DNA from: Haberlea rhodopensis
Taxonomy: Eukaryota; Streptophyta; Magnoliopsida; Lamiales; Gesneriaceae
Length of the DNA stretch: 64,000 nucleotides
Direction of reading: 5' to 3'
Assembly (NCBI GenBank): GCA_907163345.1
Contig: CAJQUN010000420.1
Location: 420,977-484,976, forward strand
This document shows, piece after piece, positions 57,002 through 64,000 of the stretch (the stretch's first letter is position 1; each line of letters opens with the position of its first letter). The translations under genes and the position numbers were made by a program. The notes beneath the pieces were generated by a model. That model was not told where the DNA came from and searched no databases. It saw only the letters and a list, made by a program, of their open reading frames with translations.

Positions 57002-58561
57002 GTCACTAGTTGACGAGACCTTTTGTCGAGCAATGATACCCTTGGGTATGCTCGTTGGTTCGGCTAGGGCCAAGTGTTTGGTGTAAGAGTAGTTCATTGA
57101 GGAAACTACTCGCTTGTGTTGTGATGTAGGGTAGACATGGTTACACCCACCCTGAGGGTGTGAGATAAGTCTTATCGGACTATGATTGTATCATAAGTGA
57201 GCAAGGACACCGGGTTGCCCATTGTGCTTGGTATTTTAGAGATATGTTGGGCGATGACCCATTACTCTAACGGTTTGTACGGTATGGGATACCGAGACGG
57301 AACATATGGTTTGTGGTGGACTTGATATGAACCTATGGAGACAGCACTTTGCTAGCCAGATATCGTAGTGATGATATAGTGTGCTTGTTGGGGCCGTGAT
57401 ACTGCTCGTTGGAACCAAGTTTGGCAAATCGTAATGTGATACGATGTGGATGGTTGTGGACTTTAGTAGTCACCACGTCATTTGAGGTTGAGGTTGTGCA
57501 TGCCTCACTGAAACGTGTATACGTTGATGTTAAATCTTGGTGAGACTTGTCTGGGACAGCTCATAATGTTGAAGTACCAACAAGAGAGTCACTCAAGTCG
57601 TTGTTGACTCGATCCTGGGGAATCCGTGTACTTGGGATGCAATGGGTGTTATTGTATCCAGTTTTTCCGAACGGTGGTTCGAGACTAGTGGAACTCGAGT
57701 TCGATAACACTTCCTTGTGGGGAAGGATGGTAGTATTATACCTATTTGGGAATCTTTGAAGGATTCGGTAAGTTGGTACGTGTGGTGTTGATTTGGGAAT
57801 CATGCCGTGTTGTTGATCGTCGATTATCATTCTCCACTGCAATGGAATGACTCAGTATTGACAGTTGTGTTTAGGGGCTTAGGGGCATGTTGTAGATACC
57901 CGAGCCAAGTGCATTGAGTATGCATGTGATGTCAGTGCTTAGGCAGGTATACCGGTGGGTGTACGGGATGCCAGTTATTGATTTCCTTTTGACAAGCATA
58001 GAGTTATGCTACTTTGGATGACTAAATCTCTGATGAGAGATATTGAACACCTTGAGATTGGGAATCTCCATGGCACGATGATTATGAGGCATAATCGTGA
58101 GGTTAGTTGACTCCTTTGAGGAGGGATTATCATGTGTGGGTTGAGGTGTTTTCATTGTTGGTGTTTTCTTTCGAGTTATGCGATAGCCTTCCCAAGTTTG
58201 GATTGTTAAATCCTAGGATTATCAAGGGATGGCAGGAATTCGGATTTATTGGGTGTCGATGTCGACACAGAACTCTGTGAGTCTCGATGGTTCATTTATG
58301 ATCAGGATGTGATCCTTGGAATATCCGGAGGTGGACATCTTGTGAGATGTCTTTTGTGTGAATCTGTGGCCGTGTGTTGCCCAAATTGAGTGCAGTGATG
58401 CGACTGCTCCTTCGATGGAAAAGGTTTGAAAGTGGAAACCAGGTTTGGTATGTGTGCACCGTGGTATACTAGTGTTTTCCTCGTAATGATGTGTGTTAGA
58501 CATCGTGAGTCATGATAAAGATATCATTGGATGACATCTACGATGGAATCGGGAGCGATTC
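57002..58561 (+). repeat. Chain of dissimilar short hairpins, family A
   Basis: Stems read directly: 57036-57049 ATACCC/GGGTAT; 57087-57111 GAGTAGTT/AACTACTC; 57148-57160 CACCC/GGGTG; 57164-57176 GATAAG/CTTATC; 57181-57195 TATGAT/ATCATA; 57280-57294 CGGTAT/ATACCG; 57428-57445 ATCGTA/TACGAT; 57995-58010 AGCATA/TATGCT; 58026-58041 ATCTCT/AGAGAT; 58054-58068 GAGATT/AATCTC; 58080-58096 GATTAT/ATAATC; 58512-58527 ATGATA/TATCAT; 58546-58561 GAATCG/CGATTC. Loops are 1-9 bases. Confidence 0.85.
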
Positions 58562-58998
58562 GAATCCTTGCAGTTTCAGTTGACTAACTGCTTTTGGATT
58601 GTTAGCGTTGAGTTGTGCTGACGCTATTTGACGTTATGATGGATTTGGGAGTCTATTCCACTCCAGAGTTTGACACGAGGTCAACGTTCTCACGGTTGAG
58701 GTGTCATCCAGGATGCGTTCTTACTAGTTGTATTGGAACTAAGGATGAACTGTTCGATCTACGGTCGTAAGTATTGGTTGTTTTGCAGTCATGAGGGACT
58801 GACTTTTGGGGATGACCCGCATCGAGGTATGTTTGGCCTCTTGGGTGATGAGTTGGTGTTGGTTTTGGTATGTCGCTCTGTTTCAGAGTTCGATGTGAGA
58901 TGAGTATTCTCGAGGTTCTTAAGACGTTTCTGACATGGTTAGGAATTATGACTTCATGTGTTGTGTAGCCCGGGTGTTACGTGATACACCGGTGCTAA

Positions 58999-59031
58999 TT
59001 TCGAGGACGAAATTCTTTTAGTGGGGGATAT
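58999..59031 (+). other. Pre-LTR motif and polypurine tract, family A
   Basis: TTTCGAGGACGAAATTCTTT followed by AGTGGGGGATAT directly before the LTR start at 59032. The same arrangement occurs in families B and C. Confidence 0.85.
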
Positions 59032-61610
59032 TGTGATGACCTGAGATTAGGGATGTTAATCCCGGAGTGTTAATAACCCTAAAGTGGTTTTACGTGTCGA
59101 CTTGGAGTTTAATCAGGTGTCGGGCCTTCTGGGCTCGTCTATTTGAGCAGTTGAGATCGTTGGATCCCGAGGTTGAGATCGTATTCTCATTTCGGTGAAA
59201 ACCTGTGAGTTGGGTTTTTAGTGTGACTCGGAATCTCGGGTGCTTGGTGTGGGCACCGGTAGGACGATTTTTTGAGTTAGAGAGAGGTTTTTGAAACAGA
59301 TGATTTTTAATGAATCATGATGTATTGTGGGCTAATAGTTTTTCGGGGTATTTTGCTATAAATACCAATTGAACCCGAGATTTTAAAAAAAATTACATTC
59401 AGCCCCAACTTCCTCCTATCTCTCCGCGCGCGACCCATTCCCCGTCAGCCCCTGCCCACGCCGCTTCAGAACGCTTCGCCCGCCGCCGTCCGGCCGCCGT
59501 TCGGCGCGTGCGACCCGCCGCCGGCTTCGTCCAGACGAGACGCAGCTTTCCCCTCCATCAATTCGAAGTTTCATCGCGTGTGGAAGTCGGATTTGCGGAA
59601 GTGCGCCGATCCCCCAATTTCTAGGTTTCTTCGATTTTGGTCCGATTTCTTCCGATTTTCGTTTGGGTAATCTTCCTAACCCCTTTTCCATGCTTGTGAT
59701 GTGATTCCCTGCCTAATTGTGATTTATTGGCTCGAATTTATTTCGAATTTCGTGAGGGTTGGTTCGATTTTTGTGATGTGTGCGTGAATGGGTTCGAAAA
59801 TTGTAATCTTTGGCAGGGGTGTGGCGATTCTTGTTAAGGGTCGTTTATTACATGCTTTAGTTGAATAAGGATGCTTCTTGTGTCCGAATTTTAGGGGTTT
59901 GGATTTCGAATTTGGGGTTTGGCATGTGGGATGATTATTCATGCTATGGATTGATTAATTCATATTTTAGATGATTATGGTGTTTAAATGGGTTCGATTT
60001 GTGTTGTGAAGGTTCGAAATTTGTGGGAAATTCTTGAGCAATTTTCGATATTGGTTTATTGTCTTGTGTTGACAATATTTTTGAGGGTTATGGGTGTGCT
60101 TGAGCATGGGTTGCATGATCGTGATTAATTGTGAATTAATTTATCGTGTTAGCACATCGTCCCTCGGAGCATGGAACTCGAGCAAGGTTTGGCTCGGACT
60201 CGGAGATTAAGGTACGTGCGACGTACGAGCATTACTTTGTGTGATAGCAATTGTGAAATGAATAATGTGTTGTAATTGCATTAGCTGGTTGTGGGTATGG
60301 CTATATTTACATATATGTGTTGATATGACTATGGATCGACCTAGTCTTGATATCACTGCCACAAGTGTGCGTAACACTAGAGTAGTATGACCTTATAAGA
60401 GGTATGGGGTACTGGGTTTATGTGACTATTGTAAGACCTGTGAGATGTCTAAGTATAAATGAGAATTTGTAAAATAAAGGGTAGGGCATTTGAGATGCCT
60501 GAGAATGATCGTGGGATCATGTTCAGTTGAAAGACATGTGAGGATGTCTAAGTGAATAGAGACTTTGTAAAATAATGCTAGGCATTTGAGCTATCTGTGA
60601 TTGGTAGCAAAGTTGAAAATCAGTGTTAGATATCGAGATATCTATGTTTGCATGTATAATGAATTTGGAATCATTAATTATTGATACTTGAGAATCAGGC
60701 ATGCTATGAGTTAAATCAATGTGTTTGATTTACTGATTTATGAGATTTGATGATGGTTGATGATTGTGAGAACAGGGACAGTACACGGAATCCCGGATGA
60801 GGATGTTGCCATCCAGGGAGTATCATTTAAATTCATTAATATTACTTGTGTTGTAAATTATGAATTTCATTATTGTGATTATGAGATTTTGTGTATTGGT
60901 ATGCTCACCCCGTTGGGGGCTGTCTCTGTTGGGGCAGGTGAACAGGTGCATCGATGGCTATGGAGCTGGGCTCGAGCTGTTGATTGGATGTACTCACAGG
61001 ATCATGGTACCAGGGCTTGATGGAGCACGGTATCGTATAGAGTACTCATATGCACCGAGGTTTATATACACATTTATGATGCTCGCATGTGAGCACGGTT
61101 ATGCTTGTATATGTGTTGTATATAAAGGCATGAGCATTTCTCTCTTTCATTCTATGTTTCATGCAATTAAGAGTAGAATTGCTAATGATATGAGAGTTCA
61201 TGGGTGTATTGTGTGGGTGTTGAGACCCATTTGTGTCGTCATGTGTGTGGTGTCTTCCCTGGCTGGGAATTTACTTTGTGTTTTATATTCTGTTGAGTAT
61301 TGTGTAGTCCCATGGCCGGGATTATATGATGTGATGTGCTTGTGTTTTGCGATAGCTCTATTTATGGGAGACTTGCCCAATGTTTTATAAAAACCCACAA
61401 TGCAAAAGGGCACCAAGGGGTGGTAAAGGGCGATCATGTGAGTCTAATTGTGGGTAGAGATGATCCTAATATTGTATATTAAAGAAATTTTGTAGTTGCC
61501 ATTCAATGGTAAAGTATCATCTGAGCTTCCCGATTGGCTTTTAATGAAAGCATGTGCCACACATAGTGGTTAATACACTAATTAAGGGTTAAGGGCTTGG
61601 GGTCCTTACA
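59032..61610 (+). mobile_element. Family A 3' LTR, complete, 2579 bp
   Basis: Same ends as the 5' LTR, followed by TAATT at 61611-61615, matching the TAATT at 52653-52657. TATA at 59357-59363, GTACGT repeat at 60212-60226. Confidence 0.93.
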
Positions 61611-62590
61611 TAATTGGGACTTCTGGGTATGATTGGTGATACCCCAGTCTATTGCATGAGTATGCATGTAGTAGTGATGCTAGGCCTGTATACCGGCGTT
61701 TGTATACGAATACCAGCATTTTCTTGGTACCCGTCGAGCATTGGATTAGTATGCTTGGATGATGAATCTCGGTGAGAGATGTGGCACCTTGAGATTAGTA
61801 ATCTCAATGACACGGTATATTCTGAGGAATGATCGTGAGGTCGGGTTGACTCCCGCTGAGGAGGGATTGAGCGTAATTGGGATCATGATAGATCATTACT
61901 GGGTAATCTGATGGTATCCCTGTGATAGGATTGTTGAATTCTAGGGTAAACGAGGGATGTGTCCATGATTGGATCTGTTGGGTGTAATTGTTGACACGTG
62001 AGGTATTAATGCAATTGATTTTCTTGAATGTCCTCTAAGGGGACTTGAGACCTTGTGGAGTCTCAATAGTGTGTTTTGACCAAGATGTGATTTCTTGGAC
62101 ACACGGATGCAGACATCTTTGGAGATGTGTTTTGTGTTGATCGGTGGACGTGATTCTACCCGATCCGTGTTGCGAAGTGGTGCAACTACTCCTCTATTGG
62201 AGATAATTTTGGAAAGTGGAAATCAGATGTAGTTTAGGTACACTGTTGTGTACGGGTGGTTTCTTTGGTAACGATGTATGTTTAACATCGTTGGTTATGT
62301 CTTAGAGATATCATTGGGGCGATATCTATTTTGGAATCTCGAATGATTGACCGACTGCTTTTGGGTGGTTGGGGTCAATGTATGCTGACGTTCTTTTGAG
62401 ATGGTGATTACCTGAGAGATTTACTCCATTTCAGGTTTAGTGCGAGGTTAGTGTCCTCGCGGTCGGTGTGCCGTTCATGATATGTTCATGACTCGACGAT
62501 GTAGATCCGTTTGGATTGTGTGGTTCTCGGCGATACGTGGAGTACGCCTGTGCAAATTTCGAGGATGAAATTTTATTAGTAGGGGATAAT
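61611..62590 (+). mobile_element. Family C interior, 3' end with hairpin chain
   Basis: Continues from 52657. Stems: 61737-61755 AGCAT/ATGCT; 61766-61780 ATCTC/GAGAT; 61789-61807 TTGAGATT/AATCTCAA; 62238-62253 GTACAC/GTGTAC; 62270-62292 AACGATGT/ACATCGTT; 62306-62327 AGATATC/GATATCT. It ends TTTCGAGGATGAAATTTTAT, then AGTAGGGGATAAT (polypurine tract). Confidence 0.88.
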
Positions 62591-64000
62591 TGTAATGCCG
62601 GGAATTAATGGCATTACTCCCGTTGTGGTAATGATCTTCAATGGTTTTAATTGTGGTAATTATGAATTAATTACGGTGTTGGAGCACCCGAGGATGTTAA
62701 ATTTGGGTATTTGGGATCGTTGGATCCAAAGGTTGAGATTGTATTCTCATCGTGGTGAAAAATCTTGGAATTGGGTTTTTGGTGGGATCTGGGGTCTGGA
62801 GTACTTGTGCTGGGACTGGTAATGGAAATAGAGATTGAGAGGTAATTATTGAAAACAGATGATTTTTAATGAATCATGATGTATTTGTGGAGGACTTGGT
62901 ATTTTGGAGCTTTGGTGCTATATACCAAATGGACTCGGTATCCGTCATTTGCAGAAAGTCTCTCCTCTCTCTTCCCTCTCTCCACGCCAAACCCATTTCC
63001 CCTTCCCCTTTTTTCTCCCATGGAGGAGAAATCGCTGGTAACTTGGCTCGGGAGACGGATTTCTCGAAGATAATCAGGTATCGATCTTCCCTTCGTCCTT
63101 ATCTTTGATTTGATAGTAGTGTGGTGGTTTTTGGTTGAGTATTATGTTGGGTTTGGAATTTGGGGATTTTTGGTTAAAATCCAAAGTTTGTTTGGAGTTT
63201 TTATTGAGTTTTAATGGTGGTATTTGAGGTGTTGAAGCTGTAAGGGGTGTTGGTTTTTAGTTTGGGTGTGAAAAACACCATGGAAGCTCGAGTTTTTTCT
63301 GAAAATTGCAGGTCGCGATCGATCGCGGCTTGGCGCCGATCGATCGTGACGAGATTCTGAAAATTTAGAAGATGTACAGTGCTGGCGATCGATCGCAAGG
63401 TCTCGGCGATCGATCGCTAGTGGATTGGCGATCGATTGTGGGGACTCGCGATCGATCGCAAGAGGGCTCTGATTGGCCACTGGATTGCGCGATTGATCGC
63501 AGTGAAACCAGAAATTGATCGCGGCTCGTAGGAAGAGGTTTTTTTCGAAAATTTTGGAAAATGTTGGGATTTGGAGAGGTTAATTAGCCAATTTTCGGGG
63601 CAATGTCTACTTTCCATGGGGGTGCTATACCTTTAAAATGTAATGGTTGGAGCCAAGTTTAATAAAGATTGGAATGCTCGATTTAATAATTGGTTAACTT
63701 TTGAACTAGTAAAATGGAATATTTTGGGTATTATGCATGCTTAGCCGAGTCTTTTTTAAAATGGTTAATCGTCATGGATTGACGATGGGTTTTAGAGGAT
63801 TGTGAACGTGCTTGGCACGTGGTTGCATGCTTGTATTTGATTATGAGTTATTTATGTGTTAACACATAATTCTTTTATCACGGGCTAGGGCAAGGTTGGA
63901 CTCGGACTACGGAATCATAAGTTACGTATAACTACGAGCATAGCCCTTTCATATAATTGCAATTGTTGAATGCATGGTACATTATATTGTAATAAATGGA
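62591..64000 (+). mobile_element. Family C 3' LTR, runs off the window
   Basis: Matches 43474 onwards: start TGTAATGCCGGG, TATATA at 62919-62924, CGATCGATCG cluster at 63313-63523. The end and any target duplication are outside the window. Confidence 0.92.
63313..63523. repeat. CGATCGATCG palindrome cluster 7 (family C LTR)
   Basis: Aligned site by site with 44192-44402; some sites have decayed in one copy only (for example GCGATCGATTGT, GCGATTGATCGC). Confidence 0.88.

Larger units (their letters stand above)
55242..59031 (+). mobile_element. Family A interior, complete, 3.8 kb, non-coding hairpin chain
   Basis: Primer site TGGTATCAGAGC at 55246-55257, conserved leader to about 55590, AGCG/GGCG arrays (55660-55790, 55925-56095, 56133-56720), TGTCA/TGACA loops (56800-56890), then about 2 kb of consecutive unrelated hairpins (57002-58561). 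It ends with the TTTCGAGGACGAAATT motif and polypurine tract. No gag-pol similarity in any frame; the longest frames are about 100 codons and repeat-derived. Confidence 0.9.

Noticed and set aside
59416..59691. Arginine-rich 91-codon minus-strand frame
   Set aside because: It covers the CpG-rich leader block; the composition explains it, and the LTR is transcribed from the other strand.
1..64000. Search for tRNA, rRNA or host protein genes
   Set aside because: No cloverleaf-like box A/box B pairs, no rRNA segments and no non-transposon protein domains were recognised. Matches to tRNA ends are primer-binding sites of 12-17 bases only.

Overview
The window is plant repeat DNA from a retrotransposon-dense, gene-free (probably pericentromeric) region of an angiosperm, most likely a eudicot. 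The evidence is LTR retrotransposons of plant lineages (a Tekay-type chromovirus with a degenerate chromodomain, an Athila/Tat-type Ty3/gypsy element, a Ty1/copia element), primer-binding sites for plant initiator tRNA-Met and tRNA-Asp, 5-bp target-site duplications and nested insertions. I found no host gene, no tRNA or rRNA gene and no CRISPR array. Every long open frame belongs to a decayed gag-pol; the other short frames lie in LTRs or repeat arrays and look fortuitous.

Layout. 1-4589: rearranged non-autonomous element of family A on the minus strand, ending in a 2.6-kb LTR (1965-4589) and containing a 269-bp inverted repeat. 4590-12745: family B element on the minus strand (3' LTR remnant 4590-6455, non-coding interior 6456-9643, 5' LTR 9644-12745). 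12746-19870: decayed Tekay chromovirus on the plus strand whose 3' LTR is broken by a solo LTR (17812-19608). 19871-30864: Ty1/copia in the tandem order LTR-interior-LTR-truncated interior. 30865-33392: relics of Athila/Tat-like gypsy elements. 33393-35605: minus-strand Tekay-type LTR with a chromodomain remnant. 35606-42957: plus-strand Athila/Tat-like gypsy with broken gag-pol. 42958-64000: family C non-autonomous element(s), with LTRs at 43474-45774 and from 62591 to the window end. Its interior holds three nested insertions: a minus-strand solo copia LTR (46475-47978, TSD GAAGC), a plus-strand solo LTR (50135-52146, TSD GTACT) and a complete family A element (52658-61610, TSD TAATT).

Families A, B and C keep the cis signals of an LTR retrotransposon (TG...CA LTRs, tRNA-Met primer site, polypurine tract, TATA box), but the 3-4 kb between their LTRs has no gag-pol. 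Part of the interior is arrays of short stem-loops with AGCG/CGCT and GGCG/CGCC termini, and part is a chain of unrelated 5-9-bp hairpins. Several hairpins sit at the same position in A and C with different stem sequences but pairing kept. The LTRs also share a GTACGT-spacer-ACGTAC inverted repeat, and several carry clusters of the palindrome CGATCGATCG. The cis signals match those of the Tekay elements here, so my working reading is a set of structured-RNA passengers (LARD-like) mobilised by Tekay proteins. The structures are read directly from the sequence; the RNA function and the helper relationship are inference.
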